From positions 1 through 21,063 of the IMG/VR virus record IMGVR_UViG_3300006802_000731: a DNA stretch of 21,063 nucleotides. One strand, 5' to 3'. Positions 1 to 7,854 of this stretch are shown piece after piece. Positions within the stretch are counted from its first letter, which is position 1. Each line of letters begins with the position of its first letter. A program made the position numbers and the translations under genes. This DNA comes from a virus. The notes beneath the pieces were generated by a model. It made no database searches, was not told the DNA's origin, and saw nothing but the letters and a program-made list of their open reading frames with translations.

Positions 1-1
1 T

Positions 2-754
2 ACAGACGGAACAGACGGTACTTCAGGTACAGATGGTACTGACGGTACCTCAGGTACAGATGGTACCGATGGTACTTCAGGTACAGACGGAACAGACGGT
101 ACTTCAGGTACTTCAGGTACAGATGGTACCGATGGTACTTCAGGTACAGACGGAACAGACGGTACTTCAGGTACAGATGGTGCTGATGGTACCTCAGGTA
201 CAGACGGTACTGACGGTACTTCAGGTACTTCAGGTACTTCAGGTACAGATGGTGCTGATGGTACCTCAGGTACAGACGGTACTGACGGTACTTCAGGTAC
301 AGATGGTACTGATGGTACCTCAGGCACTTCAGGTACAGATGGCACCGATGGTACCTCAGGTACAGATGGTACTGATGGTACCTCAGGTACAGATGGTACT
401 GATGGTACCTCAGGCACCTCAGGTGCAGATGGCACAGACGGTACTTCAGGTACAGACGGTACTGACGGTACCTCAGGTACAGACGGTACTGACGGTACCT
501 CAGGTACTTCAGGTACAGATGGTACCGATGGTACCTCAGGTACAGATGGTACTGATGGTACCTCAGGTACAGACGGTACTGACGGTACTTCAGGTACTTC
601 AGGTACAGATGGTGCTGATGGTACCTCAGGTACAGACGGTACTGACGGTACTTCAGGTACAGATGGTACTGATGGTACCTCAGGTACAGACGGTACTGAC
701 GGTACCTCAGGTACAGATGGTACTGACGGTACTTCAGGTACTTCAGGTACTTCA
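2..754 (+). repeat. Collagen-like triplet repeat array A (27-nt higher-order unit)
   Basis: There are 83 full T-D-G/T-S-G/A-D-G triplets plus a final T-S in frame 2. The dominant unit is TDG-TDG-TSG (27 nt), with occasional extra TSG triplets. Codon choice depends on position in the unit: the first Thr after a TSG is nearly always ACA, the second is ACT, ACC, ACA or replaced by GCT, and the Thr of TSG is ACT or ACC. This shows duplication of whole 27-nt blocks. The array stops at 754, before a Ser-Thr-Val-Gln sequence. Confidence 0.95.
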
Positions 755-1909
755 TCAACAGTACAATACCAAACTGGTTCTGCTACTATAACAGATTTAA
801 GCTTATTAAGAATTTTAGATTATGATGATAATGTATTTGTAACTTCAAGTGCAGGGACATTAATATTACAATTTGGAGAACCTTCTTTACCTTCAATTTC
901 ATCATTTAGTGAACTTAATTTTAGAACTGACAGGTTTAGTGGACCTGGGTCTGGGACGTATGTAATAGATAATGCTTACGATTTTACATTAAATTATAAT
1001 CTAAATGGTACTACATTTATTTCAGCTTCACTTTTAAGTGCATCTGGTGCTACCACAACTGAAATTACTTCATCATTAGATGGAGATGGGAGTTTAAAAT
1101 TTTATGTAGATACTAACAATGCTTACATTAACGATCTACACTCAGGTTCTAAAACATTTACAGCAGGATTACATGTTCAATTAGCAGATGGTTCTAAAAC
1201 CAGTATAACTTCTAATTTAACTTCAGGAAATACTACTTTAAGCAAAGTAGCCCCAGGCCAACCAGCAATTAACTTAAGTTATTCTTTAACTGGAGGTACT
1301 AGTTTTATTAGTAATAATGGTACAAATATTTATACTACTTCTAATATAGAAGAAGGAGCTACAGGTACTATAACATTTACAACTTCTGGTGGTTCAGCTA
1401 ATGGTTGGACTACAGAAGGAATAACTCAAACATCAGGAGACTCAAGTCCTATCACAGTAACAGCTACAGGAGCTATTACAACAATAACAATCCAGGAAGA
1501 CTGGAATTCAGGGGGTTTAGGTACTCCAAGTAGTAATTCTAAAACTAGAAGTAAAGGTTATAATAGAATAATTTCAAGACGTCATGGAGCTTCAATTAGT
1601 AGTTCATTTAGTGAAGCTGAATTACAAGATCTTTTAAATTGGGAAGGAGGAGATGCAGTTGAAAATGGAGATATTGTATTTAATGATATTGATCCTAATG
1701 GAAACACAGTAAGTATAGATGTAACAACAACACCAAAATTTATTTATATTATATATGATGACGGAGAAGATGATCTAACACAAGTAGTACAAAACCAACA
1801 AAACATTATTAATGCTTTTACTAAAACAGTAGTAGGAGGATATAAAGTTTATAAAGGTCCTGAAATTACACTTTTACCAACAACCTGGGAAGCAACTCTA
1901 TATACTTAA
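2..1909 (+). CDS. Collagen-like phage tail fibre protein, 3' part (5' end outside window)
   Basis: Frame 2 is open from the window edge to the TAA at 1907-1909, giving 635 visible residues with no start codon in the window. Residues 1-251 are almost pure Gly-X-Y triplets of the types GTD, GTS and GAD, with no proline. Such collagen-like stretches form trimeric rods in phage fibres. The remaining ~384 residues are Ser/Thr/Gly/Asn-rich and predicted by eye to be beta-rich. They end in an acidic, aromatic segment (about residues 575-635, with FIYIIYDDGEDD and later YKVYKGPEITLLP) that resembles a fibre tip domain. I infer a trimeric receptor-binding or whisker fibre. The repeat is richer in GC than the rest of the window. 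The next gene starts 6 bases downstream. A structural protein other than a fibre cannot be excluded. Confidence 0.85.
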   Translation, partial: TDGTDGTSGTDGTDGTSGTDGTDGTSGTDGTDGTSGTSGTDGTDGTSGTDGTDGTSGTDGADGTSGTDGTDGTSGTSGTSGTDGADGTSGTDGTDGTSGTDGTDGTSGTSGTDGTDGTSGTDGTDGTSGTDGTDGTSGTSGADGTDGTSGTDGTDGTSGTDGTDGTSGTSGTDGTDGTSGTDGTDGTSGTDGTDGTSGTSGTDGADGTSGTDGTDGTSGTDGTDGTSGTDGTDGTSGTDGTDGTSGTSGTSSTVQYQTGSATITDLSLLRILDYDDNVFVTSSAGTLILQFGEPSLPSISSFSELNFRTDRFSGPGSGTYVIDNAYDFTLNYNLNGTTFISASLLSASGATTTEITSSLDGDGSLKFYVDTNNAYINDLHSGSKTFTAGLHVQLADGSKTSITSNLTSGNTTLSKVAPGQPAINLSYSLTGGTSFISNNGTNIYTTSNIEEGATGTITFTTSGGSANGWTTEGITQTSGDSSPITVTATGAITTITIQEDWNSGGLGTPSSNSKTRSKGYNRIISRRHGASISSSFSEAELQDLLNWEGGDAVENGDIVFNDIDPNGNTVSIDVTTTPKFIYIIYDDGEDDLTQVVQNQQNIINAFTKTVVGGYKVYKGPEITLLPTTWEATLYT

Positions 1910-1915
1910 TAAATT

Positions 1916-2455
1916 ATGCCATTATTATCAGAAGGATTTACACTACAAGCTTCAATTCCAATTGACACTAGATTTTTTGTCGCGGAATCGGGATCGCTCT
2001 ACGGTATCCTAACTACATATAATGGTTTAACTGTATATGCTACTGGGTCAAATGAGTATTATTTATTAGTAGATAAAGATAATAGTAACACTAATATAGG
2101 GTGGAGGCAATTACCCACTCATTATGTTACTTCAAGTATAGCAGCTATTAGTACTACAACTACTCTATACGATATTAAAACAGGAAGTCAATCCAATGCT
2201 GAAGATGTAAATTATCATAGTGCCCATTCGGATTACCAGATTTATGATGGGAATGGTACTAGAGCAGGCTCTTTAATAGCTAGTTTTAATGAAGACTCTT
2301 TAGATTATACAGATTTTAGTAATGCTGGAACAGGGGACCAAGCAAATCATATAGAATTACAAGTTGTTCTTATAACAGATGGTATTAAAATCCAAGTAGT
2401 TAATTCTAACGCATCTAAAACCCCAAAAGTTAAAATTTCTACTCGACTTTTATAA
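1916..2455 (+). CDS. Small structural protein next to the fibre gene (unrecognised family)
   Basis: This 179-residue protein has no signal peptide or membrane segment. Its N-terminal half reads IDTRFFVAESGSLYGI, then GLTVYATGSNEYYLLVD and GWRQL. This pattern of a short beta-rich module with a property/value layout is one I associate with small virion or fibre-linked proteins of marine myophages. The rest is Ser/Thr/Asn-rich and also beta-like. It starts 6 bases after the fibre stop codon and ends right at the ATATTTAT element before the neck genes, so it is probably co-transcribed with the fibre gene. A role as fibre chaperone, fibre tip or head/neck decoration is possible. The sequence alone does not decide between them. 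Confidence 0.75.
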   Translation: MPLLSEGFTLQASIPIDTRFFVAESGSLYGILTTYNGLTVYATGSNEYYLLVDKDNSNTNIGWRQLPTHYVTSSIAAISTTTTLYDIKTGSQSNAEDVNYHSAHSDYQIYDGNGTRAGSLIASFNEDSLDYTDFSNAGTGDQANHIELQVVLITDGIKIQVVNSNASKTPKVKISTRLL

Positions 2456-2462
2456 TATTTAT
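2455..2462 (+). promoter_or_regulatory. ATATTTAT element 1, before the neck operon
   Basis: An ATATTTAT octamer overlaps the last base of the upstream stop codon and lies 11 bases before the ATG of the neck gene at 2474. It is one of seven copies, one in each intergenic gap of 18 bases or more. It may be a promoter core or an mRNA processing site; function is inferred from position only. Confidence 0.5.
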
Positions 2463-2473
2463 AAACAAACAAC

Positions 2474-3628
2474 ATGCCCAACACTCCAATATGGCCCGGA
2501 TCTAGTTCATTTTTCCCAGGGGATACTCCTTTTGGGTTTTATGATAACGACATAGATTTTCAATGTGATGCCGATAAAGTATCTGTATTTTGTGCTCGTC
2601 GTTTAGGATATCCTTTAGCTGATGTAGAATTACAAGATATTAATTTTTATACTGCATTTGAAGAAGCAGTAACTACATATGGTAATGAAGTATTTGCTTA
2701 TAAAGCAAGTGAAAACTATCTTTCACTAGAGGGGTCATCCACAGGTTCAACTTTAAATTATAAACTACAAAAACCTAATTTAGGTACTACTATTCGTTTA
2801 TCTGAACAATATGGTGAAGAAGCAGGTGTTGGGGGTAGCGTTACATGGAGAGAAGGAAATATAATACTAACTTCAAGTGTTCAAACTTATGATTTAAATG
2901 CTTGGGCTTCTTCTTCCGGTATAGAATATGGTGAACTAGAAGTTAAAGAAGTATTTTATCAAGGTGATCCTGCAATTGTAAGGTATTTTGATCCTTATGC
3001 TGGTACTGGTACTGATGTGCAAGGTTTATTAGATGCTTTTGGATTTGGTAATTACACTCCTGGTATTAATTTCTTACTAATGCCTATTAATTATGATTTA
3101 TCTAAAATCCAAGCTATTGATTTTAACGATACTATTAGAAAATCAAATTACAGTTTTGAATTAATAAACAATCAACTAAGAATATTCCCTATTCCTAATC
3201 GAAACGGAGAAAAATTATATTTTAAATATATCTTAAAATCTGACAGAAACACAGCGATTGTTTCTGGAAGTTTAGAAAGTGGAGTAGTAACAGATGTTTC
3301 AACTGTACCCTATGCTAACCCAACTTATTCATACATTAATTCAATTGGTAGACAATGGATATTTGAATACACATTAGCATTGTGTAAAGAAATGTTAGGT
3401 TATATTAGAGGTAAATACACTACAGTACCAATTCCTGGAAGTGAAGTAACACTTAACCAAGCTGATTTAATTTCAGCAGCAACTTCTGAAAAAACAGCAT
3501 TAGTTGAAAGGTTAAGAACCTATCTTGAAGAAAATTCTCGTAATAAGTTATTAGAAAAAAAGGCAGCAAATGCTGAATTTTTACAAAAAGATTTAAGTGC
3601 AGTACCATATACTATCTTTATTGGCTAA
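2474..3628 (+). CDS. Neck / head-completion protein, T4 gp13-like
   Basis: This 384-residue soluble protein is somewhat longer than T4 gp13 (309 residues). The N-terminus has an IWPGSSSFFPGDTPFGFYD stretch and then a helical region (ADKVSVFCARRLGYPLADVEL, FYTAFEEAVTTYGNEVF). The C-terminal ~100 residues contain IGRQWIFEYTLALCKEMLG, IRGKYTTVPIPGSEVTLN and a long helix. From memory these match neck proteins of T4-like marine phages. In T4, gp13 and gp14 complete the head and form the neck that the tail docks to. The start is the first ATG after the ATATTTAT element, preceded by AACAAC and no Shine-Dalgarno. It overlaps the next gene by one base (TAATG), and the gp14-like and gp15-like neighbours repeat the T4 order, which supports the call. 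Precise orthology to gp13 is moderate. Confidence 0.65.
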   Translation: MPNTPIWPGSSSFFPGDTPFGFYDNDIDFQCDADKVSVFCARRLGYPLADVELQDINFYTAFEEAVTTYGNEVFAYKASENYLSLEGSSTGSTLNYKLQKPNLGTTIRLSEQYGEEAGVGGSVTWREGNIILTSSVQTYDLNAWASSSGIEYGELEVKEVFYQGDPAIVRYFDPYAGTGTDVQGLLDAFGFGNYTPGINFLLMPINYDLSKIQAIDFNDTIRKSNYSFELINNQLRIFPIPNRNGEKLYFKYILKSDRNTAIVSGSLESGVVTDVSTVPYANPTYSYINSIGRQWIFEYTLALCKEMLGYIRGKYTTVPIPGSEVTLNQADLISAATSEKTALVERLRTYLEENSRNKLLEKKAANAEFLQKDLSAVPYTIFIG

Positions 3629-4137
3629 TGGCATTATTTGGAAGAACTCGTGACGTAAATTTAATAAAAACAATTAACAGAGAATTGTTAGGGGATGTTA
3701 TTACTCAGCAATGTTCTTTTTATAAAATAAGATTAGAAGAAACTACTTTTAATTTATACGGTGAAGCAGCAGGAGGTAAATTTTATGATGGACCTATTAT
3801 ATTTAACTGTTTAGTAGAAAGAAGTGATCAAGAATATCCTGAAAGCGATTTAGGAGTTGATTTTAGCTGGAGTATAATATTTAAATTTCTTAGGGAAGAT
3901 ATTTTAAATGCAGGGATGCAACCCGAAGTAGGAGATCTTATATTATATAATGGTGGATATTACCAAGTAGATGATATTATATCAAATCAATACTTTGTAG
4001 GTAAAGACCCTAACTATCCTAATGAACCCAACCCTCTTAACCCAGGCTTAAGTGATTTTGGAGGTAATTTATCTTACATAGTTAAAACACATTATGAACC
4101 TGCTGATAAATTCGGCATTACTAAAGAAAGATTTTAA
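3628..4137 (+). CDS. Neck protein, T4 gp14-like
   Basis: This 169-residue protein is shorter than T4 gp14 (256 residues). Visible landmarks are TTFNLYGEAAGGKFYDGP near residues 39-56, a central GVDFSWSIIFKFLREDIL segment, and PEVGDLILYNGGYYQVDDI followed by NQYFVGKDPNYP. This combination of a beta-barrel-like connector with an EVGD...YY.VD motif is what I recall from gp14-type neck proteins in cyanophages and related myophages. It would assemble on the head vertex with the gp13-like product and contact the tail terminator. Start and stop codons overlap both neighbours in TAATG form, indicating translational coupling within a neck operon. The family assignment is from remembered motifs and synteny. 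Confidence 0.65.
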   Translation: MALFGRTRDVNLIKTINRELLGDVITQQCSFYKIRLEETTFNLYGEAAGGKFYDGPIIFNCLVERSDQEYPESDLGVDFSWSIIFKFLREDILNAGMQPEVGDLILYNGGYYQVDDIISNQYFVGKDPNYPNEPNPLNPGLSDFGGNLSYIVKTHYEPADKFGITKERF

Positions 4138-5081
4138 TGGCAGAACAAGGTAAAACTCCAATTCCAAAGTCCCAAAGGGAAATATCTACAGGATTACATG
4201 AACCTTATTACGAAGAAACAGGTAATCCTAATAATGTTACTAAATATGCTACTACATTAGCAGATGCTAGAGCTAACAATCAAGTAGTAGATCCTGCTCG
4301 AGCTTCTAGAATTTCTCAAAAAGATGATACTTGGAAACCATTTACTATTGGTATTAAGGATTTAGATGAAGCTATTAAATTTTATTTTGATAATGTTATT
4401 CGTCCTAGTGTAGTCCAAAATGGAAATAGAATAGCAGTACCTACTATATATGGTTCTCCTGAAAGATGGAAATCTGTTCAAAAAGATGGATACTACAGAG
4501 ATAAAAAAGGTAAAATTATGGCACCGCTTATTATGTATAAGCGAACTAATATAGATAGAAATAGGGGAATTACTAATAAAGTTGATGCTAATTTTCCTCA
4601 AAATTATGCAGTTTTCCAACAATCATATTCAAAACAAAATCATTATAATAATTTAAGTGTATTAAATGGGGCTAAACCTATTAAAACCTATCAAGCTATT
4701 GTAATCCCTGATTTTGTTACTTTTACCTACAGTTGTGTGATTTATACCTATTATATGGAACAATTAAATCAAATAATTGAAGCTATAAATTATGCTGCTG
4801 ATACTTATTGGGGTAATCCTGAACGTTTTAAATTTAGAGCTATGATCAATGGATACCAAACTATTACAGAATTAAATGTAGGACAACAAAGAACAGTTAA
4901 AGGTAATTTTGATATTAAATTAAATGGTTATATCATACCTAACGTTATACAAAAAGATCTTAATGCTCTTAAAAAGTTTTCAAGTGATTCTAAGATTATT
5001 ATAGGACAAGAAACAGTTGAAAATTTAACTCAAGATAGAAATAATAATTTTATTGAAGAAATAAACACAAATTTAGACTAA
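4137..5081 (+). CDS. Tail terminator / sheath stabiliser, T4 gp15-like
   Basis: This 314-residue protein compares with 272 for T4 gp15. The N-terminal ~65 residues are polar. The conserved core then runs from FTIGIKDLDEAIKFYFDNVI through VPTIYGSPERWKSVQKDGYY and IMAPLIMYKRT to FVTFTYSCVIYTYYMEQLNQ, GNPERFKFRAMI and the final FDIKLNGYIIP. These are strong matches to the gp15-type proximal sheath-stabilisation family as I remember it. In T4, gp15 caps the finished tube and sheath and provides the face that binds the neck. The position after the two neck genes and before sheath and tube fits that job. It overlaps the gp14-like gene by one base (TAATG). The last ~30 residues are acidic and polar and probably disordered. 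Confidence 0.7.
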   Translation: MAEQGKTPIPKSQREISTGLHEPYYEETGNPNNVTKYATTLADARANNQVVDPARASRISQKDDTWKPFTIGIKDLDEAIKFYFDNVIRPSVVQNGNRIAVPTIYGSPERWKSVQKDGYYRDKKGKIMAPLIMYKRTNIDRNRGITNKVDANFPQNYAVFQQSYSKQNHYNNLSVLNGAKPIKTYQAIVIPDFVTFTYSCVIYTYYMEQLNQIIEAINYAADTYWGNPERFKFRAMINGYQTITELNVGQQRTVKGNFDIKLNGYIIPNVIQKDLNALKKFSSDSKIIIGQETVENLTQDRNNNFIEEINTNLD

Positions 5082-5082
5082 A

Positions 5083-5328
5083 ATGGCCGAACAAAAACTA
5101 ACCTCTGAAGAAATTCAAGAAATTAAAACTATTCAAGAAACACAAGAAAAATTACTAAATAGTTTTGGTGAAATTGAGTTTCAAATTCAAAATTTAGAAT
5201 TACAAAAAGAAAAATTAGTAGAAGAACTAGAATCATATAAAAATAGTGAACAAACCTTAGCTAATAAATTATCCCAAAAATATGGAAATGGTACTATTGA
5301 TCTTGAACAAGGTCTTTTTAAATCATAA
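5083..5328 (+). CDS. Small coiled-coil protein of the tail module
   Basis: This 81-residue protein is almost entirely one charged helix. Heptad-like spacing of Leu/Ile runs from about residue 10 to 62 (EIKTIQETQEKLL, IEFQIQNLELQKEKLVEEL), and it ends with KYGNGTIDLEQGLF. The fold suggests a dimeric or prefoldin-like coiled coil. The gene follows the gp15-like stop after one base, so it belongs to the neck operon. In T4 the terminase genes 16 and 17 sit here between 15 and 18; this protein is too short and has no terminase motif. A role as an assembly chaperone or minor neck component is a guess from position. Confidence 0.7.
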   Translation: MAEQKLTSEEIQEIKTIQETQEKLLNSFGEIEFQIQNLELQKEKLVEELESYKNSEQTLANKLSQKYGNGTIDLEQGLFKS

Positions 5329-5352
5329 AAAATATTTTTGAAAACTTTTTAT

Positions 5353-5360
5353 ATATTTAT
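5353..5360 (+). promoter_or_regulatory. ATATTTAT element 2, before the sheath gene
   Basis: This octamer lies 49 bases upstream of the sheath ATG. The leader that follows contains TTTAATAAATTT and TAACTTAAA (5388-5396), both shared with the tube leader, which suggests a common strong late control region. Confidence 0.5.
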
Positions 5361-5393
5361 CAATAAGACAATTGTTTAATAAATTTTTAACTT

Positions 5394-5405
5394 AAATTCG
5401 AATTT
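5394..5405. promoter_or_regulatory. Perfect 12-bp palindrome before the sheath start
   Basis: AAATTCGAATTT is a perfect inverted repeat with no spacer, ending 4 bases before the sheath ATG. It could be an operator-like protein site. In such AT-rich DNA it may also be chance, and it is not repeated before other genes. Confidence 0.2.
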
Positions 5406-5409
5406 CAAC

Positions 5410-7149
5410 ATGGCAGAACAAATAATTTCCCCAGGGGTATTTCAAAATGAAAATGTCCCTGTAACATTAGAAGCAGCTCCCGCTCCTATAGGAGCTGCTA
5501 TCGTAGGTCCCACAGTTAAGGGTCCTATGGGTATACCTACTTTAGTAACTACTTATAGTGATTTTAAAACTAGATTTGGTAGTACTATTACAAGTGGAGG
5601 AGCAGAATACTCTTTCTTCACAAGCATCTCAGCCCAAAACTACTTTAAACAAGGAGGAGCTAATTTAACAGTTATTAGAGTTGCTAGTGGTTCCCACTTA
5701 TATACTCCAGCTACTTCTTCAGCTATTATTTCTGGTAGTGATGGTGGAACCGGCACTAATGATGTGTTCAAACTCCAAACTATCTCAGAAGGAGCTAATC
5801 AAAACAATACTGGAAGTGAACAAGCTGGAGGTGCCCTCCCATCGGGATCTGCAGATAATATTAGATTTGAAATCACTAATGTAGACACAGGGTCTGGTAT
5901 TTTTACACTTAATATTAGACGAGGTAATGACAGACAAGCAGATAAAACTATCCTTGAGTCTTGGAGAGGAGTTTCACTTGATCCTAAACGAGATGATTAC
6001 ATTGCTAAAGTAATTGGTAACCAAGTATTCTCAGTAGGATTAGATGGTACTGATGCTTATGTCTCAGTAACTGGTGAATATCCAAACAAATCTAAGTACG
6101 TAATTGTAAAAGAAGTACTTAAAACTACTCCTGATTACTTAGATGGTGCTGGTAATGTACGACTTGCTGAATACACATCATCTCTCCCAGCAGCACAAAG
6201 TGGATCGTTTGGAGATGGTGTAGGTGATCCTCTTGGAATAGGTGCAGTAAATTGGTATAGTAACATTACTAATGCAAATTCACAAGGTGTATTAGCTGAA
6301 AATTATACATCTTCACTTAACTTGTTAAGAAACAAAGATCAGTATGCATTTAATGTTATTAGTGTTCCTGGTTTAGTTTATGCATTTGCAGATCATGCTA
6401 CCCAATTAGATACACTTATTACTAATACAACTACTAGGGGTGATAGTATTTTACCAATTGATTTAGTAGGATACGGTTCTACAAGTGCTGCTGCTATAAC
6501 ACAAGCAAGTAACTTAAATACTAACTATGCAGCTGCATACTGGCCTTGGTTATTAGTTAATGACGAAGATACAAAAGCTAACGTTTGGGTCCCAGCTTCT
6601 ACAATAATCCCTTCAGTGTATGTCTATAATGATAATACTTCTGAAGCTTGGTTTGCACCTGCTGGTTTTACTAGAGGTACTATGCCAAATGTAGTAGCTC
6701 CTGAAAAAACATTACCTAGAACCTTAAGAGACAACCTCTACAATGCTAAAATTAACCCAATTGCTACCTTCCCAGGTACGGGTGTTGTAGTTTATGGCCA
6801 GAAAACATTACAATCTCTTTCAACTGCACTCGATAGAGTTAATGTTAGAAGATTAATGATTGCTCTTAAAGCATTTATTGGTAATGTTTCTCAAAACCTC
6901 GTCTTTGAACCTAACACATTACAAACTAGAAATAGCTTTTTAAGTACTGTTAACCCATATTTAGAAAGCGTTCAACAAAACCAAGGTTTGTATGCGTTTA
7001 AGGTAGTAATGGATGACTCAAATAACGGTCCTGATGTAATCGATAGACAAGAGTTAAGAGGTGCTATTTACCTACAACCAGTTAAAACCGCAGAATTTAT
7101 TGTACTTGACTTCAACCTCCTCCCAACAGGAGCTGAATTCCCAGCATAA
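5410..7149 (+). CDS. Contractile tail sheath protein, T4 gp18 family
   Basis: This 579-residue protein is somewhat shorter than T4 gp18 (659 residues). It opens with the hallmark ISPGVFQNE, followed by APIGAAIVGPTVKGP and TYSDFKTRFG, the usual N-terminal sheath domain. Residues ~100-300 form a Ser/Gly/Asn-rich variable insert. The C-terminal domain has the conserved RTLRDNLYNAKINPIATFPG, VVYGQKTLQ, DRVNVRRLMIALKAFI, FEPNT and a final YLQPVKTAEFIVLDFNLLPTG, which forms the inner ring and the inter-subunit handshake arms. Sheath subunits stack around the tube and contract to drive it through the envelope. The gene has its own ATATTTAT element and leader and is followed by a rho-independent terminator, consistent with independent, high expression. 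Start: ATG preceded by ATTTCAAC with no Shine-Dalgarno. Confidence 0.95.
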   Translation: MAEQIISPGVFQNENVPVTLEAAPAPIGAAIVGPTVKGPMGIPTLVTTYSDFKTRFGSTITSGGAEYSFFTSISAQNYFKQGGANLTVIRVASGSHLYTPATSSAIISGSDGGTGTNDVFKLQTISEGANQNNTGSEQAGGALPSGSADNIRFEITNVDTGSGIFTLNIRRGNDRQADKTILESWRGVSLDPKRDDYIAKVIGNQVFSVGLDGTDAYVSVTGEYPNKSKYVIVKEVLKTTPDYLDGAGNVRLAEYTSSLPAAQSGSFGDGVGDPLGIGAVNWYSNITNANSQGVLAENYTSSLNLLRNKDQYAFNVISVPGLVYAFADHATQLDTLITNTTTRGDSILPIDLVGYGSTSAAAITQASNLNTNYAAAYWPWLLVNDEDTKANVWVPASTIIPSVYVYNDNTSEAWFAPAGFTRGTMPNVVAPEKTLPRTLRDNLYNAKINPIATFPGTGVVVYGQKTLQSLSTALDRVNVRRLMIALKAFIGNVSQNLVFEPNTLQTRNSFLSTVNPYLESVQQNQGLYAFKVVMDDSNNGPDVIDRQELRGAIYLQPVKTAEFIVLDFNLLPTGAEFPA

Positions 7150-7174
7150 TAAATTTTTTACAAAAATAAAAGAA

Positions 7175-7206
7175 AGGGGTTGGATTTTATCCAACCTCTT
7201 TTTTTC
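7175..7206 (+). terminator. Rho-independent terminator after the sheath gene
   Basis: The arm AGGGGTTGGA (7175-7184) pairs with TCCAACCTCT (7190-7199) with one G-U wobble and a five-base loop, followed by a run of T to 7205. It lies 26 bases after the sheath stop codon and 5 bases before ATATTTAT element 3. Confidence 0.9.
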
Positions 7207-7210
7207 TTAA

Positions 7211-7218
7211 ATATTTAT
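7211..7218 (+). promoter_or_regulatory. ATATTTAT element 3, before the tube gene
   Basis: This octamer directly follows the sheath terminator and lies 54 bases before the tube ATG. The intervening leader contains TTTTAATAAATTT and TAACTTAAA (7254-7262), also present before the sheath. Its placement right after a terminator supports a promoter role. Confidence 0.5.
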
Positions 7219-7272
7219 TAATAACCCAAATAGGGTTTTAATAAATTTATAATTAACTTAAAAATAACAACA

Positions 7273-7761
7273 ATGGCAATTTTAGATCCAAACGAAATAT
7301 TTTTTACAGCGTTTGAACCCAAACAGCAGAATAGATTCCTTATGTTAGTAGATGGGGTCCCTTCATATTTTATTAAAGGTGTATCCTCTATTACTTTAGA
7401 ACAAGGAGAAGTAATACTTAACCATATTAACGTTTACAGAAAAATAAAAGGTAAAACAACTTGGGGGGATGTAACATTAACTCTTCATGATCCTGTTTCT
7501 CCTTCTGGAGCGCAAACTATTATGGAATGGGTAAGATTACACCACGAATCAGTAACAGGTAGAGATGGTTACTCTGATTTTTATAAAAAAGACGTAACTT
7601 TAAATATTTTAGGTCCTGTAGGTGATATTGTTTCCGAGTGGGTATTAAAAGGATGTTACATTAAGAGTGCAGACTTTGGTGAATATAACTGGGACAACGA
7701 AAACGCCGCCCAAAATATTTCTATGGTATTAACCCCAGACTACTGTGTATTAAATTACTAA
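7273..7761 (+). CDS. Tail tube protein, T4 gp19 family
   Basis: This 162-residue protein is essentially the size of T4 gp19 (163 residues). The typical order of tube features is present: an N-terminal FEPKQQNRFLMLVDGVPSYF strand, the VYRKIKGKTTWGDVTLTLHDP segment, then GAQTIMEWVRLHHESVTGRDGYSD, and a C-terminal VLKGCYIKSADFGEYNWDN followed by ISMVLTPDYCVLNY. This beta-barrel fold forms hexameric rings that stack into the tube carrying the DNA. It sits after the sheath in the usual order. It has its own ATATTTAT element, a leader related to the sheath leader, an AACAACA start context and a strong terminator downstream, so it is probably monocistronic and abundant. Confidence 0.93.
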   Translation: MAILDPNEIFFTAFEPKQQNRFLMLVDGVPSYFIKGVSSITLEQGEVILNHINVYRKIKGKTTWGDVTLTLHDPVSPSGAQTIMEWVRLHHESVTGRDGYSDFYKKDVTLNILGPVGDIVSEWVLKGCYIKSADFGEYNWDNENAAQNISMVLTPDYCVLNY

Positions 7762-7780
7762 TCAATTTAGTAAAGATTAC

Positions 7781-7819
7781 AAAAAGGAGCGCACAAAAGT
7801 GCGCTCTTTTTATTTTTTT
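7781..7819 (+). terminator. Rho-independent terminator after the tube gene
   Basis: GGAGCGCAC (7786-7794) and GTGCGCTCT (7799-7807) form a GC-rich stem with an AAAA loop. It is extended by A-T pairs between the flanking A run and T run and followed by further T-rich sequence. It lies about 20 bases after the tube stop codon. Confidence 0.92.
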
Positions 7820-7821
7820 AG

Positions 7822-7829
7822 ATATTTAT
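7822..7829 (+). promoter_or_regulatory. ATATTTAT element 4, before the gp26-like gene
   Basis: This octamer lies within 15 bases downstream of the tube terminator stem and 25 bases before the ATG at 7855. It is part of the set of seven. Confidence 0.5.
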
Positions 7830-7854
7830 ATTAAACAAATAAAGTTATTAATAA

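Noticed and set aside
1-754. CRISPR array or satellite DNA
   Set aside because: Units are coding Gly-X-Y triplets with 9-nt periodicity, no unique spacers and an open reading frame throughout.
33-791. A 252-residue forward open frame rich in VQM/VLQ repeats
   Set aside because: It is the out-of-frame reading of the collagen-like repeat. The Gly-X-Y frame (frame 2) is open across the same region and continues to 1909 with sensible protein.
1326-1333. ATATTTAT copy inside the fibre gene as an eighth promoter
   Set aside because: It lies in the middle of a coding frame (Asn-Ile-Tyr) far from any gene start, so it is most likely a chance occurrence.
4362-4622. An 86-residue antisense open frame inside the gp15-like gene
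   Set aside because: It is fully embedded opposite a conserved core region and has no supporting signals.
5394-5405. Restriction-modification or integration site at the AAATTCGAATTT palindrome
   Set aside because: It is a single copy in AT-rich leader DNA with no integrase or matching site nearby; kept only as a low-confidence operator-like feature.
5681-5884. A 67-residue forward open frame inside the sheath gene
   Set aside because: It is the alternative frame within the variable part of a confident sheath gene.
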